Assembly: GCA_039931065.1 (NCBI GenBank)
Contig: JBDTSP010000004.1
Span: forward strand, 1 to 64,000
Direction of reading: 5' to 3'
DNA from: CADEED01 sp039931065
GTDB lineage: Bacteria > Pseudomonadota > Gammaproteobacteria > Steroidobacterales > Steroidobacteraceae
Length of the DNA: 64,000 nt
The notes below the pieces were generated by a model. It had not been told where the DNA came from and ran no database searches. It saw only the letters and a list, made by a program, of their open reading frames with translations. The position numbers were made by a program, and so were the translations under genes. Position 1 is the first letter of the stretch; each line of letters begins with the position of its first letter. This document shows positions 1 to 7,917 of this stretch, piece by piece.

Positions 1-158
1 ATCTCGTTCCGGCCGGCCACTATTCCATCAGCACCAGCAATCGCAATTTCGAAGGCCGCCAGGGCAAGGGCGCGCGCACGTTGCTCGCCAGTCCCGAAAC
101 CGCCGCCGCCTCCGCGATCCGCGGGCGCGTCACCGATCCGCGTGAATTCACCAACTAA
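1..158 (+). CDS. leuC: 3-isopropylmalate dehydratase large subunit, C-terminal fragment
   Basis: Only the last 51 codons lie in the window; the reading frame starts at base 3 and ends with TAA at 156-158. The visible segment contains the STSNRNFEGRQGKG motif typical of the end of the LeuC aconitase-type large subunit and finishes ...GRVTDPREFTN. LeuC and LeuD form the isopropylmalate isomerase of leucine synthesis in the cytoplasm; LeuC carries the Fe-S cluster, which lies outside this fragment. leuD and leuB follow directly, so the operon order is leuC-leuD-leuB. The identification rests on the conserved tail motif and on this context. Confidence 0.93.
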   Translation, partial: LVPAGHYSISTSNRNFEGRQGKGARTLLASPETAAASAIRGRVTDPREFTN

Positions 159-162
159 CAAA

Positions 163-738
163 ATGGCCGCCGTAAAAACCCTCCGTTCCCGCACTGTCGC
201 CTTACCCGCGTCCAATATCGACACCGACCAGATCATCCCGGCGCGATTCCTGACTTCGACTTCGAAGGCCGGCTTCGGCAAACATCTGTTCGCGGACTGG
301 CGTTACGACGGCGCCGGCAACCCGAAGCCCGATTTCGCGTTGAACGCCCCGGCCGCGGCTGGCGCGCACATCCTGGTGGCCGGGCGCAACATTGGCTGCG
401 GTTCTTCGCGCGAACACGCGGCCTGGGCGCTGCTCGACTTTGGCATCCAGGCCGTGATCAGCACCGAGTTCGCGGACATCTTCCGCACGAACAGCCTCAA
501 GAATGGCTTGTTGCCGCTGGTGGTCGACGAGACGACGCACGCGTGGCTGCTGGCGAACCCCGGCGTCGAAGTTTCCATCGACGTCGAATCCACCACGCTC
601 ACGTTGCCGAACGGCACTACGGTTAAGTTTCCGCTCGAAGGCTTCGCGCGTTACTGCCTGCTGAACGGTGTCGACGAACTCGGCTACCTGTTGTCGCAGG
701 GCGCCGCGATCTCAACTTACGAACACCAGTCTCGATGA
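163..738 (+). CDS. leuD: 3-isopropylmalate dehydratase small subunit
   Basis: A 191-residue protein, close to the usual LeuD length. It has the N-terminal pattern NIDTDQIIPARFL and the swivel-domain signature GRNIGCGSSREHAAWAL (about residues 76-92). With LeuC it isomerises 2-isopropylmalate to 3-isopropylmalate in leucine synthesis. ATG at 163 is preferred because homologous proteins begin a few residues before the conserved segment. A GTG at 142 is in frame and would overlap the end of leuC. No strong ribosome binding site is visible before 163, which suggests translational coupling to the leuC stop at 156-158. leuB starts 14 bp downstream. Confidence 0.93.
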   Translation: MAAVKTLRSRTVALPASNIDTDQIIPARFLTSTSKAGFGKHLFADWRYDGAGNPKPDFALNAPAAAGAHILVAGRNIGCGSSREHAAWALLDFGIQAVISTEFADIFRTNSLKNGLLPLVVDETTHAWLLANPGVEVSIDVESTTLTLPNGTTVKFPLEGFARYCLLNGVDELGYLLSQGAAISTYEHQSR

Positions 739-751
739 AGGCGGCGCACCA

Positions 752-1816
752 GTGAAAGCAAAGATCGCCGTCATCGCCGGTGACGGCATCGGACCCGAAG
801 TCGTCGACGAAGGTGTGCGGGTACTCGAACAGGTCGGCAAACGCTTCGGCCACGAGTTCACACTCACCAACGCCCCGTTCGGCGGCATCGCCATCGACCT
901 GCACGGCGATCCGCTGCCGCAGTCGACGCTCGATATCTGTCTCGCGGCCGACGCGGTGTTGTTAGGTGCGATCGGCGGGCCGAAATGGGGTCCGTCGGCG
1001 GCCGTGCGTCCGGAACAGGGTTTGCTGCGGCTGCGGCGCGAACTTGGCGTGTACGCGAATCTGCGCCCGATCAAATTGCACCCCGCCCTGCGCGATTCGT
1101 CCGTCCTCAAACCCGAGATTCTCGACGGCGTCGATCTCGTGTTCGTGCGTGAACTTACGGGCGGCATCTACTTCGGTGCGAAGACACGTACACCCACGCT
1201 CGCAACGGATCTGTGCAGCTACTCGGCCAGCGAGATCGAGCGCATCACCCGCGTGGCGGGCAGGCTCGCGATGACCCGCCGCAGGAAGATCATGTCGATC
1301 GATAAATCGAACGTGCTCGAGACCTCGCGCCTGTGGCGCGAAATCGCCGAACACGTCATCCATTCCGAATTCCCGGAAGTGAAACTCGAACACATGCTGG
1401 TCGATTCCGCGGCCATGCACCTGCTGAAGCGGCCGCGCGAGTTCGATGTGTTGCTCACCGAAAACATGTTCGGCGACATCCTCACGGACGAAGGCGCCAT
1501 GCTGGCGAGTTCGCTCGGCGTGTTGCCGTCGGCCTCGCTCGGCGATGGCAAACGCGGCCTCTACGAACCCATCCACGGATCGGCGCCCGACATCGCCGGC
1601 AAAGGCGTCGCGAATCCCATCGGCACGATCCTGAGCGTGGCCATGTTGCTGCGCCACTCGCTCGCGCTGGAACGCGAGGCGGAATCCATCGAGCAGGCGG
1701 TCGATCGCGTGATCTCCGCCGGCGCCCGCACCGCGGACATCGCCGAACACGGCCGGCCTTCGATGTCGACGCGCCGCATGGGTGATGCGGTGCTTGCGCA
1801 ACTGACGACGGGTTAA
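752..1816 (+). CDS. leuB: 3-isopropylmalate dehydrogenase
   Basis: A 354-residue NAD-dependent oxidative decarboxylase that converts 3-isopropylmalate to the 2-keto precursor of leucine. Features seen: N-terminal AVIAGDGIGPEVV, the RELTGGIYFG segment, LEHMLVDSAAMHL, and NMFGDILTDEGAM with the metal-binding aspartates. The GTG at 752 is chosen because it directly precedes the conserved KIAVIAGDGIG strand and has AAGGCGG upstream; the open frame itself extends further left into leuD. It is the third gene of the leuCDB run. Its TAA (1814-1816) overlaps the TAA of the convergent metB, so the two genes share TTAA at 1813-1816. Confidence 0.95.
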   Translation: MKAKIAVIAGDGIGPEVVDEGVRVLEQVGKRFGHEFTLTNAPFGGIAIDLHGDPLPQSTLDICLAADAVLLGAIGGPKWGPSAAVRPEQGLLRLRRELGVYANLRPIKLHPALRDSSVLKPEILDGVDLVFVRELTGGIYFGAKTRTPTLATDLCSYSASEIERITRVAGRLAMTRRRKIMSIDKSNVLETSRLWREIAEHVIHSEFPEVKLEHMLVDSAAMHLLKRPREFDVLLTENMFGDILTDEGAMLASSLGVLPSASLGDGKRGLYEPIHGSAPDIAGKGVANPIGTILSVAMLLRHSLALEREAESIEQAVDRVISAGARTADIAEHGRPSMSTRRMGDAVLAQLTTG

Positions 1817-2967
1817 CCCAGCGCCTTGATCCCGACGCCGAGGTCGCGCAGCAGGTCTTCGGTGGACTCGATGCCGATCGACAGCCGCAACAATCCATCG
1901 ACCAGGCCCGCCGCGGCGCGCGCCTCAGGCACCATCGCTGCGTGAGTCATGGTCGCGGGGTGAGCGATCAGGCTCTCGACTCCGCCCAATGACTCGGCCA
2001 GCGAAAACAGTTCGAGCGATTCGCAGAAGCGCTTGGCACCGGCGGCACCGCCCTCCACTTCCAGCGTCACGATCGCGCCGAAGCCGGTCTGCTGCCGCTT
2101 CGCGACGTCGTGACCGGGATGTGAGGTGAGCCCCGGGAAATAGACGCGCTTCACGCCCTTTTGCTTCGAAAGGTATTCCGCCACCGCTTGCGCATTGCGG
2201 CCGTGTTCGTTGAGCCGCACATGCAGGGTGCGGAGGCCACGCAGCGTGAGGTAGCTGTCGAACGCCGAACCGGTCAGCCCCAGACAATTGGCCCACCACG
2301 CCAATTGCTCGGCGACTTCCTGCTTGGCCGCGATGACGGCGCCACCGACTACGTCGCTGTGGCCATTGATGTACTTGGTGGTCGAATGCACCACGATGTC
2401 GGAGCCCAGCTTGAGTGGCTGCTGCCAGCCCGGCGAGAGGAAGGTGTTGTCCGTCGCGACCAGCGCGCCGCTCGCATGCGCGCGCGTCGAGATGTCGGCG
2501 ATATCGGTGATGCGCAACAACGGGTTGCTGGGTGTTTCGATCCACACCAGGGCGGCGGGTTTGGAGAATGCGGCGGTCACCGCGGCGGAATTGCCGAAAT
2601 CCACGAACTCCACGTCGAGTTCGCCGCGTTTCTTCCAGGCGGTGAACAGGCGGAATGTGCCACCGTAACAATCGTGCGGCGCGATGACACGTGCGCCGAC
2701 CGGGAGGATGTGACCCACCAGCGTGATGGCGCCCATGCCTGAGCCCGTGATGACGCCGCCCACTCCTCCTTCGAGATCGGTCAACGCATCGGCTAACAAG
2801 TCGCGGGTCGGATTGCCCGAGCGGCTGTAGTCGTATTTGCGCTTGTCCCCGAAGCCGCGAAAGGCGTAGGTGGAAGACAGGTGCAGTGGCGGTACCACGG
2901 CCCCGGTCACATCGCAGTTCTCGAGGCCCGCGCGTACCGCGCGGGTCTCCTGGGTCAGATTCGTCAT
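1813..2967 (-). CDS. metB: cystathionine gamma-synthase / O-acylhomoserine sulfhydrylase family PLP enzyme
   Basis: A 384-residue Cys/Met-metabolism PLP enzyme. The PLP lysine is K198 in the motif HSTTKYINGHSDVVGG; YSRSGNPTRD near residue 47 and the ETPSNPL segment near 144 are also family hallmarks. It would condense an acylated homoserine with cysteine (gamma-synthase) or sulfide (sulfhydrylase) in methionine synthesis; sequence reading alone does not separate these, and metB rather than metZ is a moderate-confidence choice. The ATG at 2967 overlaps the TGA of metX (ATGA), so the two are translationally coupled. It lies behind the SAM riboswitch upstream of metX. Confidence 0.88.
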   Translation of the reverse strand: MTNLTQETRAVRAGLENCDVTGAVVPPLHLSSTYAFRGFGDKRKYDYSRSGNPTRDLLADALTDLEGGVGGVITGSGMGAITLVGHILPVGARVIAPHDCYGGTFRLFTAWKKRGELDVEFVDFGNSAAVTAAFSKPAALVWIETPSNPLLRITDIADISTRAHASGALVATDNTFLSPGWQQPLKLGSDIVVHSTTKYINGHSDVVGGAVIAAKQEVAEQLAWWANCLGLTGSAFDSYLTLRGLRTLHVRLNEHGRNAQAVAEYLSKQKGVKRVYFPGLTSHPGHDVAKRQQTGFGAIVTLEVEGGAAGAKRFCESLELFSLAESLGGVESLIAHPATMTHAAMVPEARAAAGLVDGLLRLSIGIESTEDLLRDLGVGIKALG

Positions 2968-4016
2968 CCGGTTGTTCCTGATAAGTCGGTCAATACGTTG
3001 GCGAAAATCGGCGCGAGGCGCCGGTTCTCTTTCAAAAAGGCGTCGTGTCCGTAGACCGAGGATATTTCGTGCAGCTCGGCGTTCGGCAGCCGCGCGACCA
3101 TGGCGCGCATGTCGCCGAGCGGAACGAGCTGATCCTCGCGCACCGCGATCGCCGTGACCGGCGCGAAGATGCGCGCCGTATCGACGCGATGCAGGTCGAT
3201 GGATTCGGACAAACAAACAAAGGAATCGGGCCGGTAACGCTGCGCATATTCGGCGCCGCGCGCGAACAGGTATTCCTCGACCGGCAACACGTGCTGGTCA
3301 TGCTCGTTGCGGCGCGGGCTGCCCGAGAAACGCGCGGCGAATTCTTCCGGGCTGCGGTAGGTGGCCATCGCGAGCGCGCGCGCCAGTTCGAGGCCCTGCG
3401 CCGGTTGCCCGGATTCAATGGCGAACTTCACGATGCGCCGTTGCACCACGCGCCAGGCGCTCGCCATCGGATGCGCGCGATCGGCGGCGCTGATGACGAT
3501 GAGACGCGCGACGCGCTCCGGATAACGCTCGCCGAAGGCCAGCGCGACCATGCCGCCATAAGATGCGCCGGCAATCGCGCGCAGCGAAGCGATTCCGAGA
3601 TGATTGATGAGCCGCAGCAGTAGTTCGGCCTGGTCGTACGCCGACACCGTCGGGAACGGCGCGCCATCGCGCGGGCCGGTCGAATCGGCGCTGGCACCGA
3701 GATAGTCGAAGCTGAGGATTCGAAAGCGTTGTGTGTCGAGCGCGAGCTTCGGTCCCACCACTTCGTGCCACCAGCCAGCGCGCGGCTCCTCGGGAATCCA
3801 TACTCGCCGCGACGCCGAGATGCCGCCGAGCGCGACCACGACCGGCGCGCCGGCCGGACCCGCGATACGCCACGCGATCGACGCGGATTCGAGCTTGCCG
3901 CCGAAATGCAGTTTGATCTCACCCGGCACGGCGAGGACGCCTTCGCGCACTTGCAAACCGTTGCCCGCGGCGGATGCTGCGTCGTGAAGAGAGGCCGGTT
4001 TGTGGTCGTTGCTCAT
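2964..4016 (-). CDS. metX: homoserine O-acyltransferase (MetX family)
   Basis: A 350-residue alpha/beta-hydrolase-fold acyltransferase that activates homoserine in the first dedicated step of methionine synthesis. The nucleophile elbow is GASYGG with Ser near residue 152; SFDYLG near 102 and the late catalytic His in SSVYGHDAFL also fit the family. Whether acetyl-CoA or succinyl-CoA is used cannot be told here. The open frame runs back to 4277, but that stretch encodes the riboswitch. ATG at 4016, preceded by GGCGGAGC, is the sensible start. The stop overlaps the metB start, giving a metX-metB operon driven by the promoter at 4220-4248. Confidence 0.92.
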   Translation of the reverse strand: MSNDHKPASLHDAASAAGNGLQVREGVLAVPGEIKLHFGGKLESASIAWRIAGPAGAPVVVALGGISASRRVWIPEEPRAGWWHEVVGPKLALDTQRFRILSFDYLGASADSTGPRDGAPFPTVSAYDQAELLLRLINHLGIASLRAIAGASYGGMVALAFGERYPERVARLIVISAADRAHPMASAWRVVQRRIVKFAIESGQPAQGLELARALAMATYRSPEEFAARFSGSPRRNEHDQHVLPVEEYLFARGAEYAQRYRPDSFVCLSESIDLHRVDTARIFAPVTAIAVREDQLVPLGDMRAMVARLPNAELHEISSVYGHDAFLKENRRLAPIFANVLTDLSGTTG

Positions 4017-4076
4017 CGAATGCTCCGCCCAGCGGCATCCGTAACGAGCGGTCGAGCAAGGTGCACGACACCCCCG

Positions 4077-4094
4077 CTTCCCGACATCGGGAAG
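4077..4094 (-). promoter_or_regulatory. hairpin between the SAM riboswitch and metX
   Basis: A perfect inverted repeat (CTTCCCGA, two bases, TCGGGAAG) lies between the aptamer and the metX start. It is not followed by a T-run on the minus strand, so it is not a standard intrinsic terminator. It may be part of the expression platform. Its role is inference. Confidence 0.4.
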
Positions 4095-4103
4095 TTGAGG
4101 CTG

Positions 4104-4212
4104 CTCATCTGCCGGACCCGCCAGAGGCGTTTCCGCAGGATGTGGCACCTTTCCACCTGGTGGCGGTTGCCCCGGCGTCTTTGGGCCCAATCCCTCAGCC
4201 GGTCTCGATGAG
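4104..4212 (-). ncRNA. SAM riboswitch (SAM-I/S-box clan) upstream of metX
   Basis: Read on the minus strand, the segment opens with CTCATC and closes with GATGAG, which pair as P1. Between them are the S-box core blocks in order: GAGGGATTGGGCCC, GCCGGGGCAACC, a short GCCACCAGGTGG stem, and AAAGGTGCCACATCCTGCGG. These match the conserved pattern GAGGGA-UGGCCC / GGCAACC / AGGUGC-AA-UCC-GC known for SAM-I aptamers. It sits about 7 bases after a good -10 box and 88 bases before the metX ATG, the expected place for SAM feedback on methionine genes. Lacking a clear terminator, it may act on translation; that is inference. Confidence 0.85.
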
Positions 4213-4219
4213 TGCGCGG

Positions 4220-4248
4220 ATTCTATGAGCCGATTCTCACCTGCGCAA
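4220..4248 (-). promoter_or_regulatory. sigma-70-type promoter for metX-metB
   Basis: On the minus strand TTGCGC (4248-4243) and TAGAAT (4225-4220) are separated by exactly 17 bases. Transcription would begin near 4213, at the first bases of the SAM aptamer, which strongly supports the call. Confidence 0.65.
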
Positions 4249-4257
4249 GCATTTGGC

Positions 4258-4286
4258 TTGCATTTCTGCAGCGCCACGGGTCTAAT
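4258..4286 (+). promoter_or_regulatory. sigma-70-type promoter for the his operon
   Basis: TTGCAT (4258-4263) and TCTAAT (4281-4286) are 17 bases apart. The start of transcription would fall near 4293, directly in front of the palindrome at 4295-4312 and 28 bases before the first ATG. It is back to back with the metX promoter. Confidence 0.55.
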
Positions 4287-4294
4287 GCGCCACC

Positions 4295-4312
4295 GTATTA
4301 ACGCGCTAGTAC
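4295..4312. promoter_or_regulatory. palindromic operator candidate in the his promoter
   Basis: GTATTAACGCGCTAGTAC is an imperfect 18-bp palindrome (14 of 18 positions symmetric, GTAYTARCGCGYTARTAC). It lies at about +2 to +19 of the predicted transcript, just before a TrpR/YerC-family gene. The CTAG element with flanking GTAC resembles the half-site logic of TrpR operators. Autoregulation and control of his genes by the adjacent regulator is inference. Confidence 0.5.
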
Positions 4313-4320
4313 ATTAGTCC

Positions 4321-4632
4321 ATGAAGCAGCACCGCAACGTCACCGCCCGTCAGGAGGCACTTTCAGAGCGCAGCCTGTTCGCGGCCGTGCTCACGCTCAA
4401 GAACGTGGACGAGTGCCGTGCCTTCTTTCGCGACTTGTGCACCCCGGCCGAACTGCAGGCCATGTCCGATCGCTGGGCGGTCGTGGACTGGCTGCAGAAA
4501 GGCGTGCCCTATCGCGAAATCCACCGCCTCACCGGTGTCAGTGTCACCACCATCGGCCGAGTGGCACGTTGCCTGGCGGATGGCAACGGCGGTTACTCGA
4601 TTGCCGTGAATCGCCTGCAGCGCCACGCCTGA
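4321..4632 (+). CDS. TrpR/YerC-family DNA-binding regulator heading the his operon
   Basis: A 103-residue all-helical protein of the TrpR-like YerC/YecD family. CTPAELQAMSDRWAVVDWLQKG (about residues 41-60) is the family core, followed by the helix-turn-helix PYREIHRLTGVSVTTIGRVARCL. It opens the his transcription unit, 26 bp before hisG, and an operator-like palindrome sits in its own leader. The likely role is a repressor of histidine synthesis using an amino-acid co-repressor; this is inferred from position, not seen in the sequence. ATG at 4321 is the only reasonable start; no clear Shine-Dalgarno is visible. Confidence 0.85.
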   Translation: MKQHRNVTARQEALSERSLFAAVLTLKNVDECRAFFRDLCTPAELQAMSDRWAVVDWLQKGVPYREIHRLTGVSVTTIGRVARCLADGNGGYSIAVNRLQRHA

Positions 4633-4658
4633 ACACCCCAACCAGACAACTCCAAATC

Positions 4659-5564
4659 ATGATTCCCAACGACAAAGATCAACGCCTCAAGCTCGCCGTG
4701 CAGAAATCGGGGCGTCTCACGGAGCCCTCGCTCGAGTTGCTGAAGAGCTGCGGACTCAAACTTTCCCGCGGCCGCGACCAGCTCATGGGTTTCGGCGAAA
4801 ACATGCCGCTCGACGTGCTGTTCGTGCGCGACGACGACATCCCCGATCTCGTGCAGGAGGACGTCTGCGACCTGGGCCTGGTGGGCCGCAACGTACTCGA
4901 AGAGAAACGCCTCGAACTCATCTCGCGCGGTCTCCCGGCCAACTTCATCGAAGTCGGCACGCTCGAATACGGCCGTTGCCGGCTGTCGCTCGCGGTCCCG
5001 GACGGATACAGCTACGAGGGTCCGCGTTCGCTCGCCGGCAAACGTATCGCGACCACCTATCCGTTCACGCTCCAGCGTTACCTGCGCGAGCGCGATGTCA
5101 CCGCGGAAATCGTCACGTTGTCGGGTGCGGTGGAAATCGCGCCGCGCCTCGGCCGCGCGGACCTCATCTGCGATCTGGTATCGACCGGCTCCACCCTGCA
5201 GGCTAACCACCTGCGCGAGGTCGAAACAGTCCTGCAGAGCCAGGCATTGCTGATTCGCACCCCCGTGGCGCTGCCTGCGATCAAGCAGGAGTGGGTGGAA
5301 CGCCTGCTGATGCGCATCGACGGCGTCCAGCAGGTCAGGGAAAGCAAATACATCATGTTGCACGCGCCGCGATCGGCGCTGGCCGAGATCCGCCGCCTGC
5401 TGCCCGGCAGCGAGTCGCCGACGATCATCCCGCTCGAGGGGAGTGACAAGGTCGCCATTCACGCTGTGTGCCGCGAGAACGTGTTCTGGGAAACCCTCGA
5501 GAGCCTGAAGAAAGCCGGCGCGAGTTCGCTGCTGGTGTTGCCGGTCGAGAAGATGCTGGCCTGA
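4659..5564 (+). CDS. hisG: ATP phosphoribosyltransferase, long form
   Basis: A 301-residue enzyme catalysing the first step of histidine synthesis, transfer of phosphoribosyl from PRPP to ATP. LKLAVQKSGRL at the N terminus and the PRPP-binding LICDLVSTGSTLQANHL (about residues 168-184) are seen. The length and the extra C-terminal region after about residue 210 (YIMLHAPRSALAEIRRLLPG...) mark it as the long HisG type with its own ACT-like regulatory domain, so histidine feedback is expected. ATG 4659 is chosen by homology over upstream in-frame codons. The TGA shares a base with the hisD ATG (TGATG). Confidence 0.95.
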   Translation: MIPNDKDQRLKLAVQKSGRLTEPSLELLKSCGLKLSRGRDQLMGFGENMPLDVLFVRDDDIPDLVQEDVCDLGLVGRNVLEEKRLELISRGLPANFIEVGTLEYGRCRLSLAVPDGYSYEGPRSLAGKRIATTYPFTLQRYLRERDVTAEIVTLSGAVEIAPRLGRADLICDLVSTGSTLQANHLREVETVLQSQALLIRTPVALPAIKQEWVERLLMRIDGVQQVRESKYIMLHAPRSALAEIRRLLPGSESPTIIPLEGSDKVAIHAVCRENVFWETLESLKKAGASSLLVLPVEKMLA

Positions 5565-6874
5565 TGAAAACCGTCGACTGGAATGCCGCATCACCCGAAG
5601 CGCGCCGCGCCGCGCTGGCGCGTCCCGCCGCGCTGAGCCGGGACGAGGCATTTCGTGAGGCCGCCGCGGTCATCGACGCCGTGCGCGCCGAGGGTGACGC
5701 CGCGGTGCGCCGCTACACGCAGCGGTTCGGCGGTCCTTTGCTCGATGAACTGCGTGTCAGCGCCAGCGAATTTCGCGACGCGCGCGCGGCATTGAGCCCC
5801 CTGCAGATCGCCGCGCTCGAGCGCGCGGTGGAAAACGTCGCGCGTTTTCACGAGGCCCAGCGGTCACCGCCGTTGTCTGTCGAAACCATGCCCGGCGTGT
5901 TGTGCGAACGAATCACGCGGCCGATCGGCAGCGTGGGTTTGTACGTTCCGGCCGGTTCGGCACCACTGCCCTCCACCGCCATCATGCTGTCGGTGCCGGC
6001 GCGAATCGCCGGCTGCCAGGCGCGCGCGATCGCGAGCTCCCCCGGGCACGACGGAAAAGTGCACGCCGCGGTGCTCGTGGCGGCCGAGCTGTGCGGCGTC
6101 GATACGGTCTACAAAATGGGCGGTGCGCAGGCGATCGCCGCGCTCGCCTTCGGCACGAAGAGCGTGCGCAAAGTCGACAAGATCTTCGGGCCTGGCAGCG
6201 CCTGGGTGACCGCCGCCAAACAGATCGTCGCGGCCGATCCGGCCGGCGCCGCCATCGATCTGCCGGCGGGTCCTTCCGAAGTGCTGGTGATCGCGGACGA
6301 TTCCGCCAATGCGCGCTTCGTCGCCGCGGATCTGCTCGCGCAAGCCGAACACGACACGATCGCCCAGGTCGTGCTGGTCACTACATCCACCGAATTGGTG
6401 AAAGCGGTCAGCGAACAGCTCGCCCTGCAAACTACATCCCTGAGTCGCCGCGACATCGTCACGCGGTCGATGGCCAACAGCCGCTGCATCCTGGTGCCCG
6501 ATCTCGCGACCGCGGTCGCGGTCTCGAATGAATACGCACCCGAACACCTCATCATCCAGACACGCGACGCGCGCGCGCTGCTGCCGCAGATCGACAACGC
6601 GGGTTCCGTGTTCATCGGTGAATGGTCGCCGGAGTCCATCGGCGACTACTGCTCCGGCACCAACCACGTATTGCCCACTTTCGGTTACGCCCGCAGCTAC
6701 AGCGGCGTCTCCCTGGTCGACTATCAGAAGCGGATCACCGTTCAGGAACTCAGTGCCGACGGATTACGTGCGCTCGGTCCGATCGCCATCACGCTGTCGG
6801 ACCTTGAAGGCCTGGACGCACACGGAAGTGCGGTGAAGGTGCGTCTCGACGCCTTGTCGGGTGATCGCCGATGA
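5564..6874 (+). CDS. hisD: histidinol dehydrogenase
   Basis: A 436-residue NAD- and zinc-dependent enzyme performing the last two oxidations to histidine. Family signatures are RITRPIGSVGLYVPAG, VYKMGGAQAIAALAFGT, KIFGPGSAWVTAAKQ, IDLPAGPSEVLVIAD and the Zn/catalytic region DLLAQAEHDTIAQVVLV. The start ATG overlaps the hisG stop by one base, and its own TGA overlaps the hisC ATG by four (ATGA), which indicates tight coupling inside the operon. Length is normal. Confidence 0.96.
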   Translation: MKTVDWNAASPEARRAALARPAALSRDEAFREAAAVIDAVRAEGDAAVRRYTQRFGGPLLDELRVSASEFRDARAALSPLQIAALERAVENVARFHEAQRSPPLSVETMPGVLCERITRPIGSVGLYVPAGSAPLPSTAIMLSVPARIAGCQARAIASSPGHDGKVHAAVLVAAELCGVDTVYKMGGAQAIAALAFGTKSVRKVDKIFGPGSAWVTAAKQIVAADPAGAAIDLPAGPSEVLVIADDSANARFVAADLLAQAEHDTIAQVVLVTTSTELVKAVSEQLALQTTSLSRRDIVTRSMANSRCILVPDLATAVAVSNEYAPEHLIIQTRDARALLPQIDNAGSVFIGEWSPESIGDYCSGTNHVLPTFGYARSYSGVSLVDYQKRITVQELSADGLRALGPIAITLSDLEGLDAHGSAVKVRLDALSGDRR

Positions 6875-7917
6875 GCAGCATCCTTTCCCTGGCGCGGCCC
6901 GAGATCGTGGCCTTGAAGGCGTATTCACACGCGAGCTGGGATCCCGCCTTCGAGCGCCTGCATGCCAACGAATTGCCGTGGCGCGCGGAGACCGACCGCT
7001 CACTTGCGGGGCTCAATCGCTATCCAGAACCGCACCCGCACGATCTCGCGCAACGGCTGGCAGAACTCTATGTCGTCGACGCCGCGCAGTTGCTGCCGGG
7101 CCGTGGCAGCGACGAGTCGATCGACCTCGTCGTGCGTGGCTTCTGCCGCGCCGGGATCGACAACGTCATCATCTGCCCGCCGACTTTCGGCATGTATTCG
7201 GTCGCCGCGCGCATCCAGGGGGCGCAGGTCCGCGAAGTGCCGCTGCTGCCTGCGGACTATTCACTCGACGCCAAAGGTGTGCTGGCCGCCTGCGATGCCA
7301 ACACGCGCATCGTGTTTCTCTGCTCTCCTAACAACCCGACCGGCAATGCGATGGATGCCGCCGCCGTCGAACAGGTTATCGTCGCGCTCACGGGCAAGTC
7401 GCTGGTCGTGGTGGACGAGGCGTACATCGAATTCTCGGGCGATCCGTCGTGGACCCGGTCGCTGGCGCGTTTCCCGAATCTCGTGGTCCTGCGCACCTTG
7501 TCGAAGGCATTCGGCCTCGCCGGCGCGCGAGTCGGCTCGCTGATCGCATCAGCGGAGATCGTGGCGTTGCTGACCAAGGTGATCCCGCCGTATTCCATTC
7601 CGCAGCTGGCGATCGAAGCGGTGCTCGCCACGCTCGCACCGCCGCAACTTGCCATACAGCGCGAACGCGTGGCGCAGGTGCGCGTTGAACGCGACCGGGT
7701 GGCCGCTGCGCTTGTGTCAGGTAAAGCCCTGCGCAAACTCTGGCCGAGCGTCACCAATTTCCTGCTGGCGGACTTCATCGACGCGGAAGTTGCGCTGGCC
7801 GCCGCCCGCGATGCGAAACTGCTGATCCGTGACATGCGCAGCGTGTCGCCGCACAGCCTGCGCATTTCGATGGGTACCCCTGAACAGAACGATCGATTGA
7901 TCCGGAGCCTGGCTTGA
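6871..7917 (+). CDS. hisC: histidinol-phosphate aminotransferase
   Basis: A 348-residue class I/II PLP aminotransferase converting imidazole-acetol phosphate to histidinol phosphate. Family signs: the LHANELPW start region, PGRGSDESIDLVVRGFC, FLCSPNNPTGNAMD, VVVDEAYIEFSG, and the PLP lysine in RTLSKAFGLAGARVGS. ATG 6871 overlaps the hisD TGA. The hisC TGA (7915-7917) lies inside the TTG start of hisB. Length is normal for the family. Confidence 0.95.
   Translation: MSSILSLARPEIVALKAYSHASWDPAFERLHANELPWRAETDRSLAGLNRYPEPHPHDLAQRLAELYVVDAAQLLPGRGSDESIDLVVRGFCRAGIDNVIICPPTFGMYSVAARIQGAQVREVPLLPADYSLDAKGVLAACDANTRIVFLCSPNNPTGNAMDAAAVEQVIVALTGKSLVVVDEAYIEFSGDPSWTRSLARFPNLVVLRTLSKAFGLAGARVGSLIASAEIVALLTKVIPPYSIPQLAIEAVLATLAPPQLAIQRERVAQVRVERDRVAAALVSGKALRKLWPSVTNFLLADFIDAEVALAAARDAKLLIRDMRSVSPHSLRISMGTPEQNDRLIRSLA

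Noticed and set aside
4017..4277. N-terminal extension of metX (open frame up to 4277)
   Set aside because: The stretch encodes the SAM aptamer and promoter. The extension is proline/arginine-rich with no homology, and the ATG at 4016 has a good ribosome site.
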